Below are positions 20,528 to 25,930 of a stretch of 28,703 nt of DNA, piece by piece; within the stretch, counting starts at the first letter, position 1; the number at the start of each line of letters is the position of its first letter. Both the position numbers and the translations under genes were made by a program. The notes under the pieces were generated by a model. The model saw only the letters and a list, made by a program, of their open reading frames with translations. It did not search any database and was not told where the DNA came from. The stretch covers positions 1 through 28,703 of IMG/VR virus record IMGVR_UViG_3300005529_001117. One strand, written 5' to 3'. Source of the DNA: a virus.

Positions 20528-20686
20528 TTAGTCCCGGCTGCCCATCCAGATGATCGGAATCACCATGAGCCACGGCACTCCAGAGAAGGCGCATGCGAAC
20601 ATAGCGACGAGCAGCAAGAGAAACCCATCCTGCTCCCACCAAGTTTCTATAGAGTCTCCGATCCGGTCGCGCCAGCGCTGCCACAT
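20528..20686 (-). CDS. Small membrane protein on the opposite strand (52 aa)
   Basis: A 52-aa protein with an amphipathic, Trp-rich N terminus (WQRWRDRIGDSIETWWEQ), then two hydrophobic stretches (FLLLLVAMFACAFSG and PWLMVIPIIWMG) that could form a hairpin or one long segment. The minus-strand frame is far more protein-like than the plus strand here, which is otherwise empty. A GTG at 20728 would add VLLVFSYFAY, a further hydrophobic segment. Neither start has a clear Shine-Dalgarno sequence. It lies just upstream of, and divergent from, the lysozyme gene, so a holin or antiholin role is possible, but the orientation is unusual. It is convergent with the 489-aa gene, with stops 3 bp apart. 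Confidence 0.42.
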   Translation of the reverse strand: MWQRWRDRIGDSIETWWEQDGFLLLLVAMFACAFSGVPWLMVIPIIWMGSRD

Positions 20687-20737
20687 GCATCGATCGTAAG
20701 CGAAGTACGAAAAAACCAACAGAACCACAGGTACTAA

Positions 20738-21220
20738 ATGCGGACCAGCCAGAAAGGCAAAGACCTGATCCGGCAGTTCGAGGACCGCGCCGGATTCGAG
20801 CGCGGCGCGTGCTCGCACTGTGACGCCTATCAGGATGCGGGCGGCGTGTGGACCGTCGGGTGGGGCACGACGCACGGCGTCATGGCCGGAGTGAAGATTA
20901 CGCCGGCCATGGCCGATGATCTGCTCGACGCGCACCTGGCGAAACTCGAGCGGGAATTGGAAGAGGTCTTCGCCGGCGTGGAGCTGACGCAGGGGCAATG
21001 GGACGCGCTGGTATCCCTCACGTACAACTTGAAGGGCGGGCCGCGGGCATTGGCCAAGACGGCGCCGAAGCTGGTCGCGGCCATCCGCGAGCGGCGGCGC
21101 CTCGATGCCGCGCGCGAGTTTCTGGACATCAACAAAGCCGCGGGCAAGCCGCTCGCGGGCCTGACGCGCCGCCGCCAGGCCGAAGCCAACCTGTTTCTGG
21201 AAATCGAGGAGGCCGTATGA
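20738..21220 (+). CDS. Phage lysozyme (GH24 endolysin)
   Basis: A 160-aa GH24 muramidase that cleaves the MurNAc-GlcNAc bond of peptidoglycan at lysis. The E-D-T catalytic arrangement is seen as E15 (LIRQFED), D33 and T39 (YQDAGGVWTVGWGTTHG). Conserved downstream features include LTQGQWDALVSLTYNL (about 83-98) and the C-terminal GLTRRRQAEANLF. Between E15 and D33 the usual short loop is enlarged and contains C25 and C28 (ACSHC), which is unusual. There is no signal peptide or N-terminal signal-anchor, so it should need a holin for export. AGG 8 nt before the ATG may be the ribosome binding site. The stop overlaps the next ATG (ATGA, 21217-21220). Confidence 0.9.
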   Translation: MRTSQKGKDLIRQFEDRAGFERGACSHCDAYQDAGGVWTVGWGTTHGVMAGVKITPAMADDLLDAHLAKLERELEEVFAGVELTQGQWDALVSLTYNLKGGPRALAKTAPKLVAAIRERRRLDAAREFLDINKAAGKPLAGLTRRRQAEANLFLEIEEAV

Positions 21221-21432
21221 AGGTCGGAACCCTCGAAACCAACGCCGGCCACATCATCGTGTGCCTGGCGCTGATCGCCTTCGGCGCGATCTGCGCGCTG
21301 CTGCACGTGCCCAAATCCGAAGACATCATCCTGTTCGCGCTGGGCGTGCTGGGGCGCTCGATGAACGACAAGGAAACCAAGAGCGGCAACGAGCGGTCGA
21401 TCGAGGTGATCGAGCGGAAAGAGACGCCATGA
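21217..21432 (+). CDS. Small membrane protein, holin candidate (71 aa)
   Basis: A 71-aa protein with a hydrophobic segment at about residues 10-31 (GHIIVCLALIAFGAICALLHV) and a second, weaker one at 35-46 (DIILFALGVLGRSM). A charged, hydrophilic C-terminal tail follows (NDKETKSGNERSIEVIERKE). Two potential membrane segments plus a charged tail, small size and location directly after the lysozyme fit a class II holin. Many phages also carry similar small membrane proteins of unknown role here. Start and stop overlap the neighbours as ATGA, so it is coupled to the lysozyme and to the following coiled-coil protein. Confidence 0.65.
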   Translation: MKVGTLETNAGHIIVCLALIAFGAICALLHVPKSEDIILFALGVLGRSMNDKETKSGNERSIEVIERKETP

Positions 21433-21887
21433 GGTTTGATTGGACGCTGGATGTCGGCCACATCTTCACGGTGATCTCGGTCGTAGCTTCGATCGTGCTG
21501 TATCTGTCGCGCAACGCGGGCCAGTATGTGCGCTCGGTGGATTCGATGAAGCGCGATATGCGCGAAATGTCGGAGAGCGTGAGCCGGCTGAATACCGAGG
21601 TGCGGCAGCTCCGGGACATCCGGCCGGCCATGGATGCGATCGCCCGGGCCAACGACGAGCAGACCAAAGAGATCGCGCGGTTTTCGCAGGAGCTGCGCTC
21701 GATCGACACGCGCAACCAGATTCTGGAGCGCTCGGTCGACCGGCTGGAGAAACGGCAGGATTCGCTCGAAAAGGAAGTGCTGCGCGCGCGCGAAAACATC
21801 CATGACATCCGCAATCAACTGATGATGCATCCGGTGCTCGGGCTGGGCTCGTTCCGGCCGCAGCCGCAGCAATCCATGACGGAATAG
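21429..21887 (+). CDS. Membrane-anchored coiled-coil protein, i-spanin-like (152 aa)
   Basis: A 152-aa protein with one N-terminal membrane helix (about residues 9-28, VGHIFTVISVVASIVLYLSR). A long charged coiled coil follows, from about 38 to 130 (SMKRDMREMSESVSRLNTEV, TKEIARFSQELRSIDTRNQI, LERSVDRLEKRQDSLEKEVL), and then a short proline/glutamine-rich tail. Type II inner-membrane topology with a periplasmic coiled coil is the design of inner-membrane spanins such as Rz. Those span the envelope of Gram-negative hosts and fuse the membranes at lysis. No embedded Rz1 lipoprotein gene (lipobox) was recognised in the other frames, so the assignment is tentative. ATGA coupling to the holin-like gene supports membership of the lysis cassette. 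Confidence 0.6.
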   Translation: MRFDWTLDVGHIFTVISVVASIVLYLSRNAGQYVRSVDSMKRDMREMSESVSRLNTEVRQLRDIRPAMDAIARANDEQTKEIARFSQELRSIDTRNQILERSVDRLEKRQDSLEKEVLRARENIHDIRNQLMMHPVLGLGSFRPQPQQSMTE

Positions 21888-21896
21888 GGAGAAACG

Positions 21897-22247
21897 ATGA
21901 GCTTCTGGAGCAAACTGGCGGGACTGTTTACCGGGCGGGCCAGGCGCGCGATCGACACGGTCGCCGAGCTCGTGCCCAAGGCCCTGCCCTATCTGGACCT
22001 GGCCGCGCAGATCGCCGCGGGCATCACGCCGACCCTGGCCGATGACCGCGCGCTCGACCGGATTCACGCGAAGTTTCCGCGGCTGTTCGACGGCACGCTC
22101 AAGACCGGCAGCGAAGTGAAGCTCTATATGCTGGCCATAGCCGGCGAGTTGCTCGAGCAGCAGTTTCCGAAGATCTCGACCACAATGGCGCGCCTGGCGG
22201 TCGAAGCGGCGTATCTGCAAAAGAACCCGGACGCGCAGCGGGGATGA
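21897..22247 (+). CDS. Hypothetical protein at end of lysis cassette (116 aa)
   Basis: A 116-aa helical protein of unknown function. The N terminus is amphipathic and basic (SFWSKLAGLFTGRARRAIDT), followed by VAELVPKALPYLDLAAQIAA (about 21-40) and a globular-looking rest (ALDRIHAKFPRLFDGTLKTG, LYMLAIAGELLEQQFPKIS). The mid-protein helix is moderately hydrophobic but not clearly transmembrane. The ATG at 21897 has a good GGGAGA ribosome binding site (21887-21892). It lies between the spanin-like gene and the serine recombinase; similar small proteins occur near lysis genes in other prophages, but I cannot name a family. Confidence 0.68.
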   Translation: MSFWSKLAGLFTGRARRAIDTVAELVPKALPYLDLAAQIAAGITPTLADDRALDRIHAKFPRLFDGTLKTGSEVKLYMLAIAGELLEQQFPKISTTMARLAVEAAYLQKNPDAQRG

Positions 22248-22261
22248 GTTAGTATCTTGCC

Positions 22262-22885
22262 ATGAAACCAGTTACTAAGTGCGCGATCTACGCGCGGGTC
22301 AGCACCGACAAACAAAGCACCGACATGCAGATGACAGACCTGCGCGAGTATGTGCGCCGCGCGGGCTGGGAGTCGGTCGAATACATGGAGACGCAATCGA
22401 GCGTGAAGCACCGGCCTGTGTTCGAACGCATGATGCAGGACGCGCGGATGCGCAAGTTCGACACGATTCTGGTGTGGAAGATCGACCGCTTCGCGCGCTC
22501 CATGCAGCAGTTCATCAATACGGTTCTGGAGCTGGATGCCGTGGGAGTATCGCTGCGTTCGATCACGCAGAACGTATCGACCGATCAAAAGGACCCGATG
22601 GGCCAGTTCGTGCTCGGGCTGTTTGCGCTGCTGGCGCAGCTCGAGCGCTCGATCATCGTCGAGCGCGTGCGTGCCGGCGTGGCCGAAGCCAAGCGCAAAG
22701 GCAAGCACTGCGGCCGGCCGGTGAAGATCTTCCGGCGCGACGAGGCGCTGCGCCTGCGCAATGAAGGCAAGAGCTGGCGCGAGATCGAGCGCATCTTAAA
22801 AGTTCCGCAAACCACCATCCGCAAAGGATTGCGCGCTGGTGTGTTCAAAGACCTCGCAAAAGGGGGTGTGTACAAAGTCTCCTAA
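22262..22885 (+). CDS. Small serine recombinase (resolvase/invertase family)
   Basis: A 207-aa serine recombinase. The catalytic domain begins CAIYARVSTDKQS with R12 and nucleophile S14, continues with KIDRFARS (73-80), which carries the conserved Arg residues, and has the long E-helix LAQLERSIIVERVRAGVAEA (about 122-141). A C-terminal helix-turn-helix follows (EALRLRNEGKSWREIERILK, VPQTTIRKGLRAG, about 162-194). The length is that of resolvases and DNA invertases rather than large serine integrases. Likely roles are resolving genome multimers or inverting a segment. No invertible fiber cassette is visible here. The final codons lie within a repeated DNA motif (22838-22877) that continues downstream, a possible res-like target. 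No Shine-Dalgarno sequence is evident before the ATG. Confidence 0.88.
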   Translation: MKPVTKCAIYARVSTDKQSTDMQMTDLREYVRRAGWESVEYMETQSSVKHRPVFERMMQDARMRKFDTILVWKIDRFARSMQQFINTVLELDAVGVSLRSITQNVSTDQKDPMGQFVLGLFALLAQLERSIIVERVRAGVAEAKRKGKHCGRPVKIFRRDEALRLRNEGKSWREIERILKVPQTTIRKGLRAGVFKDLAKGGVYKVS

Positions 22886-22965
22886 CCTGTAGGGTATTGG
22901 CGCATTGATTCTACGTAGCAAGTGCCGCGTGTGAGGTGTGTGCTCAAAGCACATGGTTTGTACAC
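22838..22965. repeat. Repeated motif array over the recombinase 3' end, possible res site
   Basis: The motif GGTGTGTWCAAAG occurs at 22838-22850 and 22865-22877 (12/13 identical, 27 bp apart). A version with 2 extra bases lies at 22935-22949, and an inverted 9-bp core TTTGTACAC at 22957-22965 pairs perfectly with GTGTACAAA at 22868-22876. The third copy also forms a 6-bp hairpin TGTGCT-CAA-AGCACA. Several spaced half-sites next to a serine recombinase resemble a resolution site, but the pattern is not a canonical three-dimer res. Confidence 0.5.
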
Positions 22966-23082
22966 GGCTAAGTGCCGTCTGCTCATGGAGATAGGGGCGG
23001 GGCGCCGCCCGGCGGGCGGCTACAAAAGGCCACAATGATGGCACCCCCCGGCAGTTCAGAGATTGTGTACTAGTCTCGAAAG
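22886..23082. other. Non-coding interval after the recombinase
   Basis: About 200 bp without a gene. It holds the distal part of the repeat array, a direct repeat AAGTGCCG (22920-22927 and 22970-22977) and a 7-bp GC hairpin GCCGCCC/GGGCGGC (23004-23010/23014-23020) without a T-run. Confidence 0.5.
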
Positions 23083-23179
23083 ATGCGCAGTAAACGCGAG
23101 ATCGAAAACCAGCTCGAGCACTTTCGCCACGAGTGCGGCGCGCGCGACGGGCGCTGGCGGCCGCGCTGGCGCGGCTGCG

Positions 23180-23407
23180 ATGAATCCGGCCGCGCTCGCC
23201 GCCCGCTGCCGCGAGATCCACGACGGCTTACTGGGGCTGGTGAACCGCATGCCGGCGCTCGCCCGCGATCCCGAATTCGCCGAGCTGCTGGGCGGGGTGA
23301 CCGGAATCGTGATCGACGTGCAGCACCTTCAGGATCTGCTGGCGCGTGTAGAAGCGCGCTCGCCCGAATTGTGGGCGGCCTGGCAGGCCGCCAACGAACA
23401 GGAGTAA
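23180..23407 (+). CDS. Small hypothetical helical protein (75 aa)
   Basis: A 75-aa predicted helical protein ([58 protein letters not shown]) without a recognised domain. I place the start at the ATG at 23180; an in-frame GTG at 23063 would add an Ala/Ser-rich stretch that looks untranslated. In the +2 frame, an ATG at 23083 opens with the protein-like RSKREIENQLEHFRHEC, then becomes arginine-rich, so a frameshift or a separate short N-terminal gene is possible. The gene ends 4 bp before the next ATG and both probably share a transcript ending at 23576. Confidence 0.55.
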   Translation: MNPAALAARCREIHDGLLGLVNRMPALARDPEFAELLGGVTGIVIDVQHLQDLLARVEARSPELWAAWQAANEQE

Positions 23408-23411
23408 ACGC

Positions 23412-23546
23412 ATGCCGCTCAAACCAGGGAAGTCGCAGAAGACCGTATCCGAGAACATTCGGCGTTTGGTCAAAGAAGAAAAAAAGCCGCAGGACCAGGC
23501 CGTGGCGATCGCGCTGTCGAAGGCGGGCAAGTCGCGCAAGAAGTAA
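23412..23546 (+). CDS. Small basic phage protein (44 aa)
   Basis: A 44-aa lysine-rich protein beginning [20 protein letters not shown] and ending [17 protein letters not shown]. This pattern, with SENIRxLVxE and [16 protein letters not shown], is a widespread very small phage protein usually annotated as hypothetical. Its conservation across phages makes coding likely despite the size. It follows the 75-aa gene by 4 bp, with GGAG at 23401-23404 as ribosome binding site, and is directly followed by an intrinsic terminator. The strongly basic composition suggests nucleic-acid association, but no function is known to me. Confidence 0.82.
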   Translation: MPLKPGKSQKTVSENIRRLVKEEKKPQDQAVAIALSKAGKSRKK

Positions 23547-23547
23547 A

Positions 23548-23576
23548 CCCGGCGCTGGCCGCGCGCCGGGCATTTT
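23548..23576 (+). terminator. Intrinsic terminator ending the rightward lysis/recombinase unit
   Basis: A perfect 8-bp stem CCCGGCGC/GCGCCGGG (23548-23555/23563-23570) with a 7-nt loop, followed by CATTTT, starts 1 bp after the stop of the 44-aa gene. Confidence 0.72.
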
Positions 23577-23653
23577 CACCGCACGAAGGATATGACAGAT
23601 TTATGAACTACCGGGATAGTGCGCACAGCGTGCGAAAGCTCGCAGTTCTCGGT

Positions 23654-23679
23654 CGTTTGTGCGCAGGTGCGCACAAACG
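23654..23679. promoter_or_regulatory. Perfect 11-bp inverted repeat
   Basis: Arms CGTTTGTGCGC (23654-23664) and GCGCACAAACG (23669-23679) around a 4-bp AGGT centre. No T-run follows on either strand, so an operator or recombination/replication site is more likely than a terminator. Related GTGCGCAC occurs about 35 bp to the left. Confidence 0.7.
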
Positions 23680-23746
23680 CACCAGGATGCGCGCCCCGGT
23701 TTTTTACTATTTTCCGTCAAATCTAAGCGTGACACACTCAGATTTC

Positions 23747-23768
23747 TGTCCGACAGGTGTCCGACAGG
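23747..23768. repeat. Tandem 11-bp iteron-like repeats
   Basis: TGTCCGACAGG occurs twice without a gap (23747-23757, 23758-23768), followed by a partial copy with GGACAGG (to 23778). Each unit contains the near-palindrome TGTC-C-GACA. The 11-bp period is one helical turn. A 10/11 copy lies inside the double-HTH gene at 24110-24120. Confidence 0.75.
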
Positions 23769-23850
23769 GTTGGACAGGCTCACCACGGATCGGCGCCCCG
23801 CATCGACCCGCCAGGCGCGCCCGCGAGCAGCGCAAGCAGCGATCGGCGGG

Positions 23851-24303
23851 TCATAGTTTCTCCAGATCCGCCCGCCGGTAGCGGTACGGCCGCATGTGCT
23901 CCAGCCGCTTGAGCTTTCCTCGCGCGACCAGCTCGCCCAGATACGCGGCCGGCAGGCCGGTATAGCGCACGGCTTCGGCGGTGGTCAGATAGACCTTGGC
24001 CCGCAGCTCTGCAAGCGGCAGCGCGTCGCGCCCGGGCGGGGGGATCGCGGCCAGGGCTTCGAAGAGCCGCGCGGGCACGAGCTGGCCGCCGGGGGCCGGC
24101 AGGGCGGCCTGTCCGTCAGGGACGGACAGGCCCTTTTCTCTCGCTAAGCGCAACACCTGATCGGGATTATAGACCGGCACATTGGGGCCGCGCTCGTGCT
24201 TCGCCAGGCGCCCGCGGGCGTGCAGGCGGTCGACCGTGCGCTCGCTGACGCGCAAGGCCTGCGCCACCTGCGCTTTCGTGAGCCATTCGGAGATGGGCTT
24301 CAT
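23851..24303 (-). CDS. Protein with two HTH (excisionase/MerR-like) domains
   Basis: A 150-aa DNA-binding protein with two helix-turn-helix units of the excisionase/MerR-like HTH_17 kind. The first is LTKAQVAQALRVSERTVDRL followed by HARGRLAKHE (about 8-37). The second is YLTTAEAVRYTGLPAAYLGE, then LVARGKLKRLEHMRPYRYRR (about 104-145). A proline/alanine linker separates them. The R-G-R/K-L pattern at the end of each recognition helix and the basic wing are typical. It is a candidate excisionase or regulator. The ATG at 24303 is preferred to an arginine/proline-rich upstream extension. It is the last gene of the leftward chain. An inverted repeat at 24106-24132 lies inside it. Confidence 0.8.
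   Translation of the reverse strand: MKPISEWLTKAQVAQALRVSERTVDRLHARGRLAKHERGPNVPVYNPDQVLRLAREKGLSVPDGQAALPAPGGQLVPARLFEALAAIPPPGRDALPLAELRAKVYLTTAEAVRYTGLPAAYLGELVARGKLKRLEHMRPYRYRRADLEKL
24106..24132. repeat. 12-bp perfect inverted repeat inside the HTH gene
   Basis: Arms GGCCTGTCCGTC (24106-24117) and GACGGACAGGCC (24121-24132) around AGG. On the plus strand CTTTTCTC follows, so it could terminate rightward (antisense) transcription. It includes TGTCCGTCAGG, 10/11 identical to the tandem repeats at 23747-23768, so an operator is the other possibility. Confidence 0.65.
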
Positions 24304-24310
24304 CGGGGCC

Positions 24311-24574
24311 TCACTGGACCGGGGAAGGGCCGGCGCGTTCCTTCCTGGCGTAATCGCTTTCGGGATATTCCTCCATCGCTGCGGCGTGCAGGGCTTGGGC
24401 GAGCTCGGCGGCCGAGCCGACGTTATGCCATCCCGGCGTCGACATGTCGCTATATCGCTCGTCCATGTAGGAGCACAGGGCGAAATCGAAGCCGCCATCC
24501 CAGAGCATGGTGATGGTTACGTTGATTTCGGAATCGTAGAGGGCCTGTAAGGTGCTGTCAAGATTTCTGGCCAT
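24311..24574 (-). CDS. Conserved hypothetical protein (87 aa)
   Basis: An 87-aa protein opening ARNLDSTLQALYDSEINVTI and TMLWDGGFDFALCSYMDE, with a later stretch GWHNVGSAAELAQALHAAAM and EEYPESDYARKER. I recognise this as a conserved small hypothetical protein found in many bacterial and prophage genomes; it has no assigned function. The NVTITMLWDGGFDFAL portion suggests a small beta-sheet. The start at 24574 removes a serine-rich extension that would overlap the neighbouring gene. It sits 7 bp upstream of the double-HTH gene and 19 bp downstream of the coiled-coil gene, so it is clearly part of the same leftward transcript. Confidence 0.78.
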   Translation of the reverse strand: MARNLDSTLQALYDSEINVTITMLWDGGFDFALCSYMDERYSDMSTPGWHNVGSAAELAQALHAAAMEEYPESDYARKERAGPSPVQ

Positions 24575-24593
24575 AGATGACGCTCGCGGGGAA

Positions 24594-24902
24594 TCACTCG
24601 ATGCCATACGAGCGGAGCTGGTCCCTTTCAGCCTGGAGGGCGCCTTTCACCTCGTAATATTCCGCGATCAGGCCGCGCAGCAGCGCCGGGCTAAAGTCCT
24701 CTCCGATCTCGTGCAGAATGACATCGACGTTGGCGCGGTTCTGCAGGCCTCCCATAGGATCGAGCGCAATCGCTTGGCTCAGTCCACTGAGAAGTTGACT
24801 GAGGAGACCGAGCCTCCTGGTCAGTTCCGTCATCCGTTTCCTGGTAGCGCCATGCTGCCGGACCAGGCGGCCGATCGTCGCGTCGTATTCGCTCTCGCTC
24901 AT
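24594..24902 (-). CDS. Hypothetical helical protein (102 aa)
   Basis: A 102-aa helical protein (SESEYDATIGRLVRQHGATR, KRMTELTRRLGLLSQLLSGL, AEYYEVKGALQAERDQLRSY) with heptad-like spacing at both ends. No membrane segment or known domain is recognised. Two starts are possible: ATG 24902 or GTG 24914, which lies directly on a GGAG and is therefore less likely. A 75-bp gap separates it from the upstream gene and contains a 6-bp palindrome, so it may have its own promoter or operator. Confidence 0.65.
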   Translation of the reverse strand: MSESEYDATIGRLVRQHGATRKRMTELTRRLGLLSQLLSGLSQAIALDPMGGLQNRANVDVILHEIGEDFSPALLRGLIAEYYEVKGALQAERDQLRSYGIE

Positions 24903-24920
24903 CGGTACGATCACTCCTTC

Positions 24921-24936
24921 ATCGTATGGTTACGAT
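24921..24936. promoter_or_regulatory. Palindrome upstream of the 102-aa gene
   Basis: A 6-bp inverted repeat ATCGTA/TACGAT (24921-24926/24931-24936) with a TGGT centre, 18 bp upstream of the ATG at 24902. The left arm read leftward, TACGAT, could be a -10 box with a weak TGTAAA -35 (24949-24944). Confidence 0.4.
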
Positions 24937-24977
24937 GCTATCTTTTACACTGAGAGCCAACATGCCCGATCTGGATT

Positions 24978-25163
24978 CTATGGAACGGGGCCTTCGAATC
25001 CTCGCAGCATTTCCAAGAGTTTTTCAGGAGTGGCTGCGCCGAGGGCGTCCAGAATCGTTTTCGTTTGCCGATGAACTTGCTCGCGAGCTCGGCGAAGCTG
25101 TTCCTCCGAAAGAACTCCCGCTTCAGTATCGGAGATGGATTTCATAGAGCCATACCCGCTCAC
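24978..25163 (-). CDS. Small hypothetical protein (61 aa)
   Basis: A 61-aa protein, mainly one charged helix (LSEEQLRRAREQVHRQTKTI followed by LDALGAATPEKLLEMLRGFE), no recognised family. I chose the GTG at 25163 because it overlaps the upstream stop as GTGA (25160-25163), like the other junctions in this operon; an in-frame ATG at 25145 would give 55 aa. A 73-aa plus-strand frame over the same DNA is less convincing because all neighbours run leftward and are overlapped. Confidence 0.6.
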   Translation of the reverse strand: MSGYGSMKSISDTEAGVLSEEQLRRAREQVHRQTKTILDALGAATPEKLLEMLRGFEGPVP

Positions 25164-25360
25164 GCTTGCGGCCCCCGGTCGCGCACGATCGAATCGACGA
25201 CCTTGATGAGCGCGTTCAGGCGCTCCTCGGTATGATTCTGGGCTTCGGCGAGCTTTAGAATTGCGTCTCGGGTTACGTTGGCAAGCTGGCCGACCACATC
25301 CGTGAGCCGCTCCAGGTTCGCCTCGATCCGGTCCAACCGGGAATTTCCGTTCGGTGTCAT
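25160..25360 (-). CDS. Small coiled-coil protein (66 aa)
   Basis: A 66-aa protein that is almost entirely coiled coil (SRLDRIEANLERLTDVVGQL, ANVTRDAILKLAEAQNHTEE, RLNALIKVVDSIVRD). Such short coiled coils occur widely in prophages and bacterial chromosomes without known function and probably oligomerise. The ATG overlaps the upstream stop as ATGA (25357-25360), and the stop overlaps the next GTG. A long upstream extension in this frame is arginine/glycine-rich and is the shadow of the neighbouring gene. Confidence 0.7.
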   Translation of the reverse strand: MTPNGNSRLDRIEANLERLTDVVGQLANVTRDAILKLAEAQNHTEERLNALIKVVDSIVRDRGPQA

Positions 25361-25566
25361 TTCGCTTCTTTCTTCCCCCACCGCTTCGCTGCGGCCTTTT
25401 GGGCGATCTCTTTCCGCTTGGCAGCGTTCAGCGCTTTGGCGCGGGCCTTGCCGCCCTTCAGGCCACCCTTCCGCCCAAGAGCCGCCTTTTCCTCGTCCGT
25501 GAGTTGCCGCATACGGAGTTTGCCGAGAGCGACGGCACCGGGATGTTTCTTCGGCACGTTGTTCAT
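25357..25566 (-). CDS. Small lysine-rich KGG-type protein (69 aa)
   Basis: A 69-aa basic protein: NNVPKKHPGAVALGKLRM, LTDEEKAALGRKGGLKGGKA, AKALNAAKRKEIAQKAAAKR, ending WGKKEAK. Repeated G-R/K-K-G-G and A-A-K-R-W motifs match small histone-like or stress-associated KGG proteins; DNA or RNA binding is likely from charge but unproven. It is second in the leftward operon, overlapping its upstream neighbour by 4 bp (25563-25566) and its downstream neighbour by 4 bp. Confidence 0.75.
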   Translation of the reverse strand: MNNVPKKHPGAVALGKLRMRQLTDEEKAALGRKGGLKGGKARAKALNAAKRKEIAQKAAAKRWGKKEAK

Positions 25567-25826
25567 GGCGTACGCCCCTCATGCCCGTTGCGCGGCACGG
25601 TGAGATTCTCGATCAGTTTCTTCTGCGCTTCTGCGATCTGGATTAACAGTTTGGCGCCATAGTGCAACAGTTTGGATGTGGCGCTCAACCGCCGGTCAAT
25701 CGAGTCCATGCGTTCGCGATGCTGCTTATGGGATGCGATCCATTCTTTCTGGCTCACCTCCCATTGCGCCCGCATTCGCTCTTCGAAAGCGTCCATGCGT
25801 GTTTCCCAGGCTGGTTTCTTGGCCAT
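25563..25826 (-). CDS. First gene of leftward operon, coiled-coil protein (87 aa)
   Basis: An 87-aa helical protein (AKKPAWETRMDAFEERMRAQ, WEVSQKEWIASHKQHRERMD, SIDRRLSATSKLLHYGAKLL) with heptad character throughout. The opening KPxWExRMxAFExRM is common among small hypothetical proteins of this kind; function unknown. The ATG at 25826 is only 4 nt from the transcription start predicted for the leftward promoter, with GGGGG just upstream. Being first after the shared control region, it would be expressed under direct control of whatever binds there. Confidence 0.7.
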   Translation of the reverse strand: MAKKPAWETRMDAFEERMRAQWEVSQKEWIASHKQHRERMDSIDRRLSATSKLLHYGAKLLIQIAEAQKKLIENLTVPRNGHEGRTP

Positions 25827-25836
25827 ACGCCCCCAT

Positions 25837-25865
25837 AGTTTACCAGCGTAATCAGCGCTGGACAA
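25837..25865 (-). promoter_or_regulatory. Leftward promoter of the control region
   Basis: On the minus strand TTGTCC (25865-25860), 17-bp spacer, TAAACT (25842-25837). The predicted +1 near 25830 gives a 4-nt leader before the ATG at 25826. The -35 box lies inside the left arm of the 14-bp inverted repeat. Confidence 0.55.
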
Positions 25866-25930
25866 GTACTGGGTACTCGCCCGGCAGCACACAGTACCTG
25901 ATGCTTGGTTCGGTGCTTGACCAGCGCTGC
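25853..25930. promoter_or_regulatory. Paired operator-like inverted repeats in the divergent control region
   Basis: CAGCGCTGGACAAG (25853-25866) and CTTGACCAGCGCTG (25916-25929) are reverse complements at 13 of 14 positions. Each includes the self-complementary CAGCGCTG and a candidate -35 box of one of the two divergent promoters. Between them AGTAC-TGG-GTACT (25866-25878) is another palindrome and CAGTACCTG (25892-25900) repeats its core. This is the pattern of a repressor-controlled switch. Confidence 0.65.

Larger units (their letters stand above)
23547..23850. other. Convergent intergenic region with repeats
   Basis: About 300 bp between the rightward 44-aa gene and the leftward double-HTH gene. 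It contains the terminator (23548-23576), a GTGCGCAC element near 23620, an 11-bp perfect palindrome (23654-23679) and tandem 11-bp repeats (23747-23768). The 92-aa frame opening at 23603 lacks protein-like composition and is not called. Confidence 0.6.

Noticed and set aside
22247-22262. TAGTAT box just before the serine recombinase as a leaderless promoter
   Set aside because: No -35-like hexamer at 16-18 bp and the spacing to the ATG does not fit.
22262-22885. Serine recombinase as a fiber-gene DNA invertase
   Set aside because: No pair of long inverted crossover sites flanking a fiber gene segment was seen in the window; a resolvase-type role fits the local repeats better.
23603-23881. 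92-aa reading frame across the palindrome and tandem repeats
   Set aside because: Composition drifts to Arg/Ala/Pro as in non-coding GC-rich DNA, and it overlaps the end of the HTH gene antisense.
24926-25147. 73-aa rightward reading frame
   Set aside because: It lies antisense to the 61-aa gene, which has a GTGA overlap with its operon neighbour and a more typical helical sequence.
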